IMG/VR virus record: IMGVR_UViG_3300046170_000259
Coordinates: 1-31,638 of that record
Origin: a virus
Length of the DNA stretch: 31,638 nt
Strand: one strand, 5' to 3'
Shown here in pieces: positions 7,638 through 14,056 of this stretch. Under the pieces are notes generated by a model. That model did no database searches, had not been told where the DNA came from, and saw only the letters and a list, made by a program, of their open reading frames with translations. The first letter of the stretch is position 1. Every line of letters starts with the position of its first letter. The translations under genes and the position numbers were made by a program.

Positions 7638-7918
7638 TACCATTTCACCTTATTTGCCCAATATGCTGCTGAACATCTGCCCTTTGCAATATTCTTGGCG
7701 TGTCTTGCCTTGAATGATTTACGCCGCGCTTTTTCTGATGCTGTACTTGGGCTTTTACCAGCACCAGAAACTCCTTGCTGCCCAAAACGAATAGTTTTTA
7801 CACTGCCATCCTCACATTTGGCCACAACAACGTGGCTTTTAGTCGGGTGGTTGGGTGTGCGCTTAGGCTTATTATAGCCGGATACGCCAATTCTTTCTAG
7901 TCGGGGGTCTTTAGGCAT
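7637..7918 (-). CDS. Small basic protein (possible DUF6321-like)
   Basis: The 93-residue product contains RIGVSGYNKPKRTPNHPTKS, VVVAKCEDGSVKTIRFGQQG and KARRKSFKARHAKNIAKG followed by SAAYWANKVKW. This is a conserved basic small-protein family of phages that I associate, with caution, with DUF6321. It is probably nucleic-acid binding by charge. ATG 7918 overlaps the upstream gene by 8 bases and has GAGG 9 bases before it; an in-frame TTG at 7927 is less likely. It is part of the terL-portal small-gene chain. Confidence 0.78.
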   Translation of the reverse strand: MPKDPRLERIGVSGYNKPKRTPNHPTKSHVVVAKCEDGSVKTIRFGQQGVSGAGKSPSTASEKARRKSFKARHAKNIAKGRCSAAYWANKVKW

Positions 7919-8192
7919 CGTACTCAACCTCGTGAACTTTTGATGTCCTCATCATATCCTGTATTTCTTCTGCGGATATACCAGCGCGAAGACCAGCACT
8001 AACAGCCATACTCATACAAGCATCCATAACGTGCTGCCATTTTGCTTCCGATGTAACAAGCAAACCCGCAATGTGCATCTCTAACATCGTGTTGATGGCC
8101 TCGACCATCTCCATATACTCTTCTTCAGTCTCATCAAGCTCTAGCTCAATGTCTAGCTCCTTGCTCGGGAACTTCACGATGTTGTCAGTCAT
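7911..8192 (-). CDS. Small acidic protein next to terL
   Basis: This 93-residue acidic, helical protein begins MTDNIVKFPSKELDIELELD and contains many E, M and I residues and an LRAGISAEEIQDMMR segment. ATG 8192 forms an ATGA overlap with the terL stop, pointing to coupled translation with the packaging motor; an earlier in-frame start is not needed. There is no known motif. It contrasts in charge with the basic proteins encoded just downstream. Function is unknown. Confidence 0.72.
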   Translation of the reverse strand: MTDNIVKFPSKELDIELELDETEEEYMEMVEAINTMLEMHIAGLLVTSEAKWQHVMDACMSMAVSAGLRAGISAEEIQDMMRTSKVHEVEYDA

Positions 8193-9604
8193 ACCACCCA
8201 TCCTGTGTTTGGCTTCAAGCTGCGCTTGCTACTATAACCTCTTGAGTAGCCGCCAGCAATGGCACCGTTTTCAGCAAAGCTCAAGACAAAAGCATCTGCT
8301 ACGTCTGGACTTCTCTGTCCTCTGCGCTTCATCTCGTCCTTGCTCTCGACCTTCAGTTTACCATTAGATAGGTATTTATACCTAATTCCAGTAATTTCCT
8401 GTATCAACGTAGCATCATTCGGTATATGGCAATCCCTTGCCTCAAACCATTCACGAGCATTCCAGAACAATTCATCCCGCAGCCGGTTAAACCTGTCCTT
8501 CAAACTAGCAGTCTCCGACACAGATATCGCTACGGCAGGCAAATCAAGCTCTCTCAACCTGTCAGCCAGCCCCGCACCAATGCCAATCGCATCAATATAT
8601 ATGCTTTGAGGGCGCATACGATAGTTGCAAGCCTCGTACTCAGACAGCACAATACCTGCCATCTCCATAATATCTCTGCCCTGGTACGTCTTAATCGGCT
8701 CAACAAGCACATTACCTTGCCGTTTAGCGATAGCACTCCTGTCACCGCCAAATCTTGCAACGTCTACTCCCCATACAACCGGCGTAGTGGGTGAGGCTTC
8801 GACTTCTCTCTTAGTTGCCTCTTCAACCAAATATAGCGGCAATAATACATCATCAGATTGCGTAGGAAATTGACCAAGGACACGCACCCTGTAAACATTA
8901 GACTCTTCACCGTATTTGTCCTTCATCTCCTCAAGAAACTGCTCAGAAACCGTGGTTGCCTCGTGACAACTCACCGTCATCGTGTGCCAACGCTCACGCT
9001 GAGAATGGTGACTATCAAAGAAAAAACCCTCAGACCGCGTAGGGTTGCCGCACATAACCGTCTTCGCACCGGCAGTGGACATTGCACCCTCACCGACCTG
9101 GAAGACAACATCCGGTATACCTGACGCTTCCTCACACAAAAATAACATATTCTCTGAGTGAAAACCCTGCAAAGCCTCTGGATTCTCCCTGCGACTTGTT
9201 CGCGCAACCGCAAAGCTGTCACTAGCCCCTTTGAGGCTAATCTTATCGCTCTTGAACTCTAGTAACTGCTTGAAACCCTCTGGCAACTTCCTTGCCCATT
9301 TATCTATCTCAGTCCACAAAACATCACTCAACTGATGCGCCGTGTTCGCCGTTACAGCCACCTTGCAAGGATAATGCGTTACAAGCCACCACAACACCAA
9401 CCAACTCTGAAACGCCGTCTTTCCGACACCGTGACCAGACGCAATGCTAACCTTATCGTGACTTGCAACGGCCCTCAGTGCCTCGGCTTGCCACGGCTGG
9501 GGTTTTGCCTTGAGGATGCTGGTGACGAATAAAACAGGGTCATTGTGCAACTGAACAAGCAGGTCGGTGTTCTCAGTCTTTTTCAACTTCAACAGCCTCC
9601 ACAT
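8189..9604 (-). CDS. terL: Terminase large subunit
   Basis: The 471-residue ATPase-nuclease drives DNA into the prohead. The ATPase half shows Walker A GHGVGKT (about residues 57-63), Walker B LFLCEEA (about 155) and the coupling motif CGNPT. The RNase H-type nuclease half shows DVARFGGDRS (about 290), YIDAIGIGAG (about 345) and SPDVADAF (about 440), which supply the acidic metal ligands. It overlaps terS by 32 bases. ATG 9604 is taken as start; a TTG a few codons downstream, with GGAGG before it, is an alternative. All key residues are present, so the enzyme should be active. Confidence 0.95.
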   Translation of the reverse strand: MWRLLKLKKTENTDLLVQLHNDPVLFVTSILKAKPQPWQAEALRAVASHDKVSIASGHGVGKTAFQSWLVLWWLVTHYPCKVAVTANTAHQLSDVLWTEIDKWARKLPEGFKQLLEFKSDKISLKGASDSFAVARTSRRENPEALQGFHSENMLFLCEEASGIPDVVFQVGEGAMSTAGAKTVMCGNPTRSEGFFFDSHHSQRERWHTMTVSCHEATTVSEQFLEEMKDKYGEESNVYRVRVLGQFPTQSDDVLLPLYLVEEATKREVEASPTTPVVWGVDVARFGGDRSAIAKRQGNVLVEPIKTYQGRDIMEMAGIVLSEYEACNYRMRPQSIYIDAIGIGAGLADRLRELDLPAVAISVSETASLKDRFNRLRDELFWNAREWFEARDCHIPNDATLIQEITGIRYKYLSNGKLKVESKDEMKRRGQRSPDVADAFVLSFAENGAIAGGYSRGYSSKRSLKPNTGWVV

Positions 9605-10037
9605 CAATGGTCTTTTCCTCTAGCCGCTGACGCTCTATCTGCGCCGCTGCTAGCTTCAACTCGTCAACAAAGCTCACAACCTTATGCTCGTGTTCGACCT
9701 TCTGATTTTCGCCGTAAAACTTCGGATACAACTTCGCTGCTCTCCACTTGTAAGTATCAATGACAACTCGCGCCTGCTGGGCATCAAGCTCTCCATACTT
9801 CATAAGCTCAATAGCATCGTCAATATCATCGTCAATCTTCTGAGCGCGAAGCTCCATAGCGACCTTGTACTGGTCGCGGAAATCAGCGTCATCACGCAGC
9901 CACTTGCTAATCGTCATAAACGTAGGGATTTGCTTGTGAGTGCAAGCCTTCCTGGCAGACATACCGTCAGAAACAAGTTCGATGAACTTCTTCTTGCCAC
10001 GGTCTATCTCTTTGGGGTCAGTTATTTTGCGGCCCAT
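9573..10037 (-). CDS. terS: Terminase small subunit
   Basis: The 154-residue protein recognises viral DNA and hands it to TerL. An N-terminal helix-turn-helix is seen at about residues 25-50 (DGMSARKACTHKQIPTFMTI then SKWLRDD), followed by a helical oligomerisation region and the YKWRAAKLYPKFYG segment common in small terminases, then an acidic tail. A strong GAGGAG lies 7 bases before the ATG. It is the first gene of the leftward late unit, directly downstream of the divergent regulatory region, and overlaps terL. Confidence 0.88.
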   Translation of the reverse strand: MGRKITDPKEIDRGKKKFIELVSDGMSARKACTHKQIPTFMTISKWLRDDADFRDQYKVAMELRAQKIDDDIDDAIELMKYGELDAQQARVVIDTYKWRAAKLYPKFYGENQKVEHEHKVVSFVDELKLAAAQIERQRLEEKTIDVEAVEVEKD

Positions 10038-10080
10038 TCGTTACTCCTCTATTCGTCCAATAGCAGACTTGATATAACAG

Positions 10081-10096
10081 TGCAAGAAAACTTGCA
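10081..10096. repeat. TGCAAG / CTTGCA inverted repeat near the terS promoter region
   Basis: TGCAAG-AAAA-CTTGCA is a 6-bp perfect inverted repeat 45-60 bases before terS. AAAACTTGCAA (10087-10097) recurs inverted as TTGCAAGTTTT at 10479-10489, near the rightward promoter. Twin operator-like sites at both ends of the divergent region would allow one regulator to act on both directions; this is inference. Confidence 0.4.
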
Positions 10097-10167
10097 ACTT
10101 TTGGGGTGCTAGGGACGTTTTAGCGTTTTGGTGTTTAAGGGGGGGGTAGGAGGATTAGATGTGGAGT

Positions 10168-10173
10168 ATTATA
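10168..10173 (-). promoter_or_regulatory. Possible -10 element for the leftward late unit
   Basis: The minus strand reads TATAAT exactly, about 130 bases before terS, inside an AT-rich patch (ATAAATATATAAT). No good TTGACA-like -35 lies 16-18 bases before it, because that stretch is G-rich. It might be an activator-dependent or phage-specific promoter, or chance. Confidence 0.25.
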
Positions 10174-10215
10174 TATTTATGACGCCCCCCGCGCGATTTC
10201 GATGGGGGGTTTATC

Positions 10216-10270
10216 AGCGTATTAGCACACTAGCACAAACAATCTGGAATCGTTTTAGCGTGTTAGCACA
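10216..10270. repeat. AGCGTRTTAGCACA direct repeats
   Basis: AGCGTATTAGCACA (10216-10229) and AGCGTGTTAGCACA (10257-10270) differ by one base and lie 41 bases apart. CGTTTTAGCG at 10251-10260 also occurs at 10116-10125. Such paired short repeats in a divergent intergenic region are consistent with binding sites for a regulator or initiator. No protein can be assigned to them. Confidence 0.45.
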
Positions 10271-10411
10271 TTGAAACGCGCCAGGTTGAGGCGTGACGGC
10301 TTGCAACGACTGCCGATGATGAATCATACACCGGAACCACCAACGCCAGCCAGCGAGCGAATATGGGCGATTGTCGCGCGTGTGGTGATATAATACCGCA
10401 TAGAGGTGATG

Positions 10412-10459
10412 CCCCTCAATCCCCTCATTATCCCCTAACCAATCCCCTAACCCATCCCC
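10412..10459. repeat. Five phased CCCC tracts (potential G-quadruplex on minus strand)
   Basis: CCCC occurs at 10412, 10421, 10432, 10444 and 10456, with gaps of 5, 7, 8 and 8 bases; two units read AATCCCCTAACC-like. The minus strand therefore carries five GGGG tracts separated by short loops, enough to fold into a four-layer G-quadruplex. The near 11-base period also puts the tracts on one DNA face. Confidence 0.55.
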
Positions 10460-10512
10460 GCACAAAACGCGCCAAGCGTTGCAAGTTTTTTATATTTTCT
10501 GCCATTTTGCGC

Positions 10513-10540
10513 TTGCATTGTGTCAATTATATATTAACAT
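10513..10540 (+). promoter_or_regulatory. Possible promoter for the rightward small-gene region
   Basis: TTGCAT (10513-10518) and TAACAT (10535-10540) are separated by 16 bases in AT-rich DNA, 36 bases upstream of the first plus-strand ATG. Both hexamers match the sigma70 consensus only partly. The position in front of the first of about thirteen co-directional genes is the main support. Confidence 0.35.
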
Positions 10541-10575
10541 ATATATAAAGCATTACAGAAAAGGGAATCAAAACA

Positions 10576-10677
10576 ATGAAAGCAATTTATCAGCACATCG
10601 AATCATACGGCATCGCTTATATCACAATCGGATTGATGGCCTCGCCTTTGTGGTTCGGCTTCTTTCATAACCTATAA
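10576..10677 (+). CDS. Tiny single-pass membrane protein
   Basis: The 33-residue product (MKAIYQHIESYGIAYITIGL, then MASPLWFGFFHNL) has one hydrophobic segment over residues 12-30. AAAAGGGAATC lies 8 bases before the ATG, the same leader as on following genes, which supports translation. It is the first gene of the rightward small-gene region. Tiny early membrane proteins of phages often act on the host envelope, but no function can be named here. Confidence 0.55.
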   Translation: MKAIYQHIESYGIAYITIGLMASPLWFGFFHNL

Positions 10678-10695
10678 AATAAGGGAACCTAACCA

Positions 10696-10935
10696 ATGAC
10701 CAAACCATTACCAAAACAGCAAGCCGCTCTAGTCGCTGAATATGCCCATTATATCGCTGAACAAGCGAGATTAGAGCAAGCCATTATGTCGGCATCACTC
10801 AAGCGCGATATGGCGACAGTTGTTGACCTAATCGAAACCGCTAAAGCTTCGGCATCGTTTGCAATGACTGCGGCGCGTTGCCTTGGCTTGTCGCCTGATT
10901 TTATACCATCAACCATTAAAGAAAGGGCGCAATAA
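10696..10935 (+). CDS. Unknown small helical protein
   Basis: This 79-residue protein is rich in Ala and appears fully helical (QAALVAEYAHYIAEQARLEQ). No motif, cysteine or membrane segment stands out. AAGGGAACC precedes the ATG, matching the shared leader of the region. It is followed by a stable GAAA-loop hairpin. Function is unknown. Confidence 0.7.
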   Translation: MTKPLPKQQAALVAEYAHYIAEQARLEQAIMSASLKRDMATVVDLIETAKASASFAMTAARCLGLSPDFIPSTIKERAQ

Positions 10936-10941
10936 CCGGCT

Positions 10942-10959
10942 GGCAGGGGAAACCCTGCC
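10942..10959 (+). other. GAAA-tetraloop RNA hairpin
   Basis: GGCAGGG-GAAA-CCCTGCC forms a perfect 7-bp stem closed by a GNRA-type tetraloop, 7 bases after a stop codon. No T run follows, so it is not a classic terminator. A GTCTC-AA-GAGAC palindrome (10972-10983) and a CGGC/GCCG stem (10992-11004) follow before the next gene. RNA processing, stability or attenuation are possible roles. Confidence 0.6.
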
Positions 10960-11025
10960 GCCTCTTGGATTGTCTCAAGAGACACGCCAAGCGGCGAATA
11001 GCCGAAACAGAAAGGGAATCAAACA

Positions 11026-11322
11026 ATGCAAATCGAAACACAAGAGCTTTATTTATACGCCTTAAACGACAGCCAGCTATATGAGCAGCAACGCGAAGCA
11101 ATCGAAAAGAACCTGCAACGCAAGTTCGATAAAGGCATTTATGACAGCGAGAAAGCCGCGAAGCTGTGGCTTTATTTCGCTGACAACGCCGCGAAGAAAT
11201 ACCACAAAGAGTTTTGTGGCAACGGCAAATGGTTTCATATCTTCAACATTGACAGCCGCCGCGAAATGGCGGGCTTGTGCGAGTCTGAGCATCTCGAACT
11301 AATGCAATGCCGCGCCGAATAG
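11026..11322 (+). CDS. Conserved-looking small phage protein, unknown role
   Basis: The 98-residue protein contains ETQELYLYALNDSQLYEQQR, KGIYDSEKAAKLWLYFADNA, AKKYHKEF and REMAGLCESEH. The YDSEKAAKLW...AAKKYHKEF pattern recurs in small hypothetical proteins of phages and plasmids, as I remember them, without known function. GAAAGGGAATC is 6 bases before the ATG. Predicted to be helical and soluble. It sits in the early small-gene array. Confidence 0.75.
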   Translation: MQIETQELYLYALNDSQLYEQQREAIEKNLQRKFDKGIYDSEKAAKLWLYFADNAAKKYHKEFCGNGKWFHIFNIDSRREMAGLCESEHLELMQCRAE

Positions 11323-11335
11323 AAAGGAAAAAACA

Positions 11336-11599
11336 ATGGCTATTAAACTTTCACACATTGAAAACAAGCTTGAAGAACTAAATCAAAAGCTAGGCAGGGC
11401 AAAAGAGCCTTGCCAGCGTGTTGACGGTAAACTTGTCTGGAACATCGGAACATATACGCTTTCTGGCGCATATGGCGGCTGGAATGTTCACAAGATAGTC
11501 AGCGAGGGCGGCGGCGTTTCAGAGCCATTCGGAAGCGGTCACATTAGTAAGCGCGAATGTTATCAGCGCATCATCGACAACTATTACCGCGCAGATTAA
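11336..11599 (+). CDS. Unknown small protein
   Basis: The 87-residue product has a helical start (LSHIENKLEELNQKLGRAK) and a beta-type, Gly-rich middle (YTLSGAYGGWNVHKIVSEGG) ending in a helix with KRECYQRIIDNYY. It carries GAAAGGAAAA before the ATG. There is no recognised family. A UUCG hairpin follows immediately. Similar GGW-VH-x-IV segments occur in small phage proteins, but I cannot name a family. Confidence 0.68.
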   Translation: MAIKLSHIENKLEELNQKLGRAKEPCQRVDGKLVWNIGTYTLSGAYGGWNVHKIVSEGGGVSEPFGSGHISKRECYQRIIDNYYRAD

Positions 11600-11600
11600 A

Positions 11601-11653
11601 CGGCTGGCACGGTTCGCCGTGCCGCTCTATAGCCGCCAGTCAACCGGCTGGCG
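11601..11653 (+). other. UUCG-tetraloop hairpin plus second stem
   Basis: GGCACGG-TTCG-CCGTGCC (11606-11623) is a perfect 7-bp stem with the very stable UUCG loop; CGGCT at 11601-11605 can pair with AGCCG at 11631-11635 as an outer helix. A second stem, CGCCAG/CTGGCG, spans 11634-11653. The segment starts with CGGCTGGCA, as does the hairpin after the gene at 10696, so the two are likely related elements. No T run follows. Confidence 0.6.
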
Positions 11654-11698
11654 TCTATATGGCGAAAGCCTAAACCGAAGCAAAGAAAGGGAAAAACA

Positions 11699-11929
11699 AT
11701 GACACATCATTATATTATTTGGGGCAAATACGGCAACGACAAGCTAGAGTCGCTAATGGTTGAAACCGTCAATGGCGGTTACATCCAGACAATAGCACAA
11801 GCGAACGCAATCATTCGCTATTGGCAAGAAAAGGCTAATGACGGCACGGTTGAAAATGTCAGAGATTGGCGAATTGCTAGGGTTGATTATTCTAATCAGC
11901 CGGATTTTGCTGGCACGATTAACGTATAA
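11699..11929 (+). CDS. Unknown small protein
   Basis: This is a 76-residue soluble protein starting MTHHYIIWGKYGNDKLESLM and ending in RIARVDYSNQPDFAGTINV. Alternating hydrophobic residues at the start and end suggest a small alpha/beta fold. GAAAGGGAAAA lies 5 bases before the ATG. It has no recognised motif and lies in the early small-gene array. Confidence 0.66.
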   Translation: MTHHYIIWGKYGNDKLESLMVETVNGGYIQTIAQANAIIRYWQEKANDGTVENVRDWRIARVDYSNQPDFAGTINV

Positions 11930-11940
11930 GGGGAAAACCA

Positions 11941-12102
11941 ATGACAAAAACAAACTACGATTGCGGCAATTGCCACCACCATTGGCAAGCCGACAAGCTG
12001 CAAATAGAATGCCCCGAATGCGATTCGTTCTACATCATGGCAAGCAATGAGTGGGATTATCACGACAGCCGCGAACCGCTTTTCGAAGATGTGACGCCAT
12101 GA
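11941..12102 (+). CDS. Small zinc-ribbon protein
   Basis: The 53-residue ORF encodes two cysteine pairs, C8-x2-C11 (CGNC) and C24-x2-C27 (CPEC), separated by 12 residues: the zinc-ribbon layout. A histidine cluster (HHHW) follows the first pair. AAGGGGAAAACC precedes the ATG, and the stop overlaps the next ATG as ATGA. It may bind nucleic acid or a protein partner; the target is unknown. Confidence 0.68.
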   Translation: MTKTNYDCGNCHHHWQADKLQIECPECDSFYIMASNEWDYHDSREPLFEDVTP

Positions 12103-12251
12103 ACCGCGAAACCATATCAAGCGGGCTTGCGCTGATTGCGCTTTGCCTTGCCTTTATTGCGGCATCACTTGCCAGCGATGGCTTGCCGGTACTGCTAACC
12201 ATTGCAGCCGGTTGCGTATTGGCAACCGTTGCGAGCCTCATTATAAAATAA
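12099..12251 (+). CDS. Two-pass small membrane protein
   Basis: From ATG 12099 the product has 50 residues with two hydrophobic helices (about residues 8-25, SGLALIALCLAFIAASLA, and 29-49, LPVLLTIAAGCVLATVASLI). The ATGA overlap with the upstream zinc-ribbon gene supports this start over a longer ORF beginning at 12051. It has hairpin topology like small phage membrane proteins, but it is far from the lysis genes and its role is unknown. A 62-base AT-rich gap follows. Confidence 0.62.
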   Translation: MNRETISSGLALIALCLAFIAASLASDGLPVLLTIAAGCVLATVASLIIK

Positions 12252-12313
12252 TGCTTGCAATATGCTTTATATTGCTTAATCTAAATTGACAACATTACGA
12301 AAGGGAACCAGTT

Positions 12314-12523
12314 ATGATTCAGATACCAAAGCAAAAATCGGTTGAAAAATCGGTCAGACTATCGGTTAGCCGGTCAGGTGTTGACCGCCAGTTTCTTGTC
12401 GAAGAGACCAGCCGCAAGCTTTGCCGGTGTTGTATGCAGACAATGCTAGACGACATTGGCGCGACTAAACAGGAAACAGACCAAGCCTATATCGGTTGGG
12501 AATATGAAAGGGGAATCTTGTAA
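12314..12523 (+). CDS. Unknown small protein with Cys cluster
   Basis: The 69-residue product has a basic, Ser/Val-rich start, a CRCC cysteine cluster near residue 38 (RKLCRCCMQTMLDD) and an aromatic end (YIGWEYERGIL). GAAAGGGAACC precedes the ATG. The stop shares one base with the next start (TAATG). The AT-rich gap upstream (12252-12313) might hold an internal promoter. I recognise no family. Confidence 0.65.
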   Translation: MIQIPKQKSVEKSVRLSVSRSGVDRQFLVEETSRKLCRCCMQTMLDDIGATKQETDQAYIGWEYERGIL

Positions 12524-12735
12524 TGCCTAGATATTCAGTTGAAACAAGCGCGGTCATAACGCAAACGGTTGAAATCAACGCCGATAGTTTAGAGACAGCA
12601 AAAGAATGGGCGATGGATTTGCTGAAACGTCAATTAGAAGATTATCAAAAAGATTCTATTTACGGTTCTAATGTTCATCATAATCATTTCTATGTTTACG
12701 ATTTGGAAACATTACAAGCAAGCGAGGCAGGATAA
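12523..12735 (+). CDS. Unknown small protein, possibly DpnD/PcfM-like
   Basis: The 70-residue protein starts MPRYSVETSAVITQTVEINA followed by DSLETAKEWAMDLL. A short beta pair then a helix beginning with 'ADS-x-E-A' resembles small phage and plasmid proteins of the DpnD/PcfM type, but the match is only by pattern. It is coupled on both sides by one-base TAATG overlaps, and AAGGGGAATC precedes the ATG. Confidence 0.66.
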   Translation: MPRYSVETSAVITQTVEINADSLETAKEWAMDLLKRQLEDYQKDSIYGSNVHHNHFYVYDLETLQASEAG

Positions 12736-12968
12736 TGGACAGGTATGAGGAAGCATTTTACGCCGAAGAACGTAAAAAAGAGCGCGAACGGTTGAAAGAT
12801 AACACAGTCACAAGCGCAATCGAATTTGTCATATGGGTTGACCAGTTTGACCCATCTGACGATGAAATGGCAACGGTTGTTCACGCCTTGCCAGACACTG
12901 AACAGCAACGGTTGAAGAACGCTGTCGCTAAAATCAAAGCAATGAAGGGAAGCCAAGACAATGGATAA
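12735..12968 (+). CDS. Unknown small charged protein
   Basis: The 77-residue protein has a highly charged start (EERKKERERLKDN) and a helical body with WVDQFDPSDDEMATVVHALP. It starts on a TAATG overlap and ends 8 bases inside the next gene. No cysteine, membrane segment or known motif is seen. Function is unknown. Confidence 0.64.
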   Translation: MDRYEEAFYAEERKKERERLKDNTVTSAIEFVIWVDQFDPSDDEMATVVHALPDTEQQRLKNAVAKIKAMKGSQDNG

Positions 12969-13236
12969 GGTAATTGATGGATTGCATGACGCCGAAATAC
13001 TGGTCATCGAGGGAGATGAAGACCAAGAGGTGCTTGCAACAATACCATTCGCGCTAGGCTATTCTGCCAGTATGTATGCAGACCCATTCGGCGAGCAAAG
13101 TGAATGCGTCATCATGAAAGAGTTCATGAAAGGGGTCGTGAAAGCAGCAAAGCAACTATCAGACTGCTACCAAACCTACCCTGATAGCCCTATTCACATA
13201 CAAGTAAAATTCAACTTCACAAACGTAAACGCATAG
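12961..13236 (+). CDS. Unknown small protein
   Basis: The 91-residue product begins MDKVIDGLHDAEILVIEGDE and ends with IHIQVKFNFTNVNA, with a helical centre (MKEFMKGVVKAAKQL). It overlaps the upstream gene by 8 bases, with GAAGGGAAGCC before the ATG. The two outer beta-type stretches and central helix suggest a compact fold. No family is recognised. Confidence 0.66.
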   Translation: MDKVIDGLHDAEILVIEGDEDQEVLATIPFALGYSASMYADPFGEQSECVIMKEFMKGVVKAAKQLSDCYQTYPDSPIHIQVKFNFTNVNA

Positions 13237-13252
13237 AAGGGAAACCAAGACA

Positions 13253-13477
13253 ATGGATAACTATCAAAAAATCAGAGCCAAGCGGCTCAAGTTACAAGCT
13301 AAGGGTCTACGCAATATGACTGCCGAACAGCGCGAAGCGGTCAAAGCTGCACAAGAAGCCATTGATAGCTTTATTGGCGAATGGACAGAATCATTCGACA
13401 TTTATGACCCAGACACGCCGCGCAAGCTGCAAACGGCATTCTGGAAATTGCACAACGCTTTCAAGATAGAGGATTAG
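13253..13477 (+). CDS. Unknown small helical protein
   Basis: This is a 74-residue protein, basic at the start (IRAKRLKLQAKGLRNMTAEQ) and helical throughout, ending WKLHNAFKIED. GAAGGGAAACC lies in front of the ATG, nearly identical to the leader of the preceding gene. No family is recognised; the start is simple and unambiguous. Confidence 0.66.
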   Translation: MDNYQKIRAKRLKLQAKGLRNMTAEQREAVKAAQEAIDSFIGEWTESFDIYDPDTPRKLQTAFWKLHNAFKIED

Positions 13478-13480
13478 ACA

Positions 13481-14056
13481 ATGCAGGGGCTTGAGAAGCT
13501 GAAAAAACTAAAAGAAAAAATGGAAGATGAAAAATGGAAAGAAAAAGTTGAAAAGCAAGAAAGAGATATGAAAGCATATCTAAAACGAAGCGCAGCAATG
13601 AAAAAATCATGGGCAGAACGAAAGGCAAAGAAGGACGCCCAGCCGGTCAAGGTCAGCGCAAGACTGACATACCCAAATAAGCAGGCTTATGAAGACAGAT
13701 TGAGCCTGCTTGCACAAGAGCCAGACCAGATGACCAAATACGAAATGATGTGCGACTATTTTCTGGACAAGGTTTTCTGGAAAAGGTTTGGCTCTGGATG
13801 CCACACGATGACCGTTAGATGCTTTGAAATAAAAAAACTTCTTTTTGATGGCACTTACAAAAGCAATTCTGGCAAGTCAAGAATGGGCTATTTTACGCCA
13901 CATTTCATTATAACAAACATTGTAACAGGGAAGGTCAGGGAAATAGGTCTTGATGCGGTTCGCCAGCATATTGAACTAGACAGGACATACGGCAAGAACA
14001 GACGCAATGACCCGAAAAGAAACTTTGGTTTACCTAACAGCAGGGGATATAGATAG
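13481..14056 (+). CDS. Unknown protein with basic coiled-coil N-terminus
   Basis: At 191 residues this is the largest gene of the plus-strand small-gene region. Residues 1-55 are Lys/Glu-rich coiled coil (LEKLKKLKEKMEDEKWKEKV). The C-terminal part has aromatic and Cys/His residues (MMCDYFLDKVFWKRFGSGCH) and a GYFTPHFIITNIVTGKVREI segment, then a basic tail. It begins three bases after the upstream stop and abuts the next gene. A nucleic-acid role is possible from charge, but nothing specific can be assigned. Confidence 0.66.
   Translation: MQGLEKLKKLKEKMEDEKWKEKVEKQERDMKAYLKRSAAMKKSWAERKAKKDAQPVKVSARLTYPNKQAYEDRLSLLAQEPDQMTKYEMMCDYFLDKVFWKRFGSGCHTMTVRCFEIKKLLFDGTYKSNSGKSRMGYFTPHFIITNIVTGKVREIGLDAVRQHIELDRTYGKNRRNDPKRNFGLPNSRGYR

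Larger units (their letters stand above)
10038..10575. other. Divergent intergenic region (no gene seen)
   Basis: This 538-base stretch separates the leftward packaging genes from the rightward small-gene region. It holds an 8-G run (10139-10146), a CCCCCC...GGGGGG inverted repeat (10185-10209), paired AGCGTRTTAGCACA repeats, five phased CCCC tracts (10412-10459) and AT-rich DNA from about 10485 to 10550. Start regions of transcription for both directions are expected here. An 83-codon minus ORF (10214-10465) has no ribosome site and spans the repeats, and is not accepted as a gene. Confidence 0.7.

Noticed and set aside
10185-10209. CCCCCC/GGGGGG hairpin as a terminator
   Set aside because: No gene ends before it on either strand and no clear T run follows; it is kept only as part of the intergenic region.
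10214-10465. 83-codon minus ORF in the divergent intergenic region
   Set aside because: No ribosome site, runs through the repeat-rich regulatory DNA, odd composition (many W, H, C) and no neighbour coupling.
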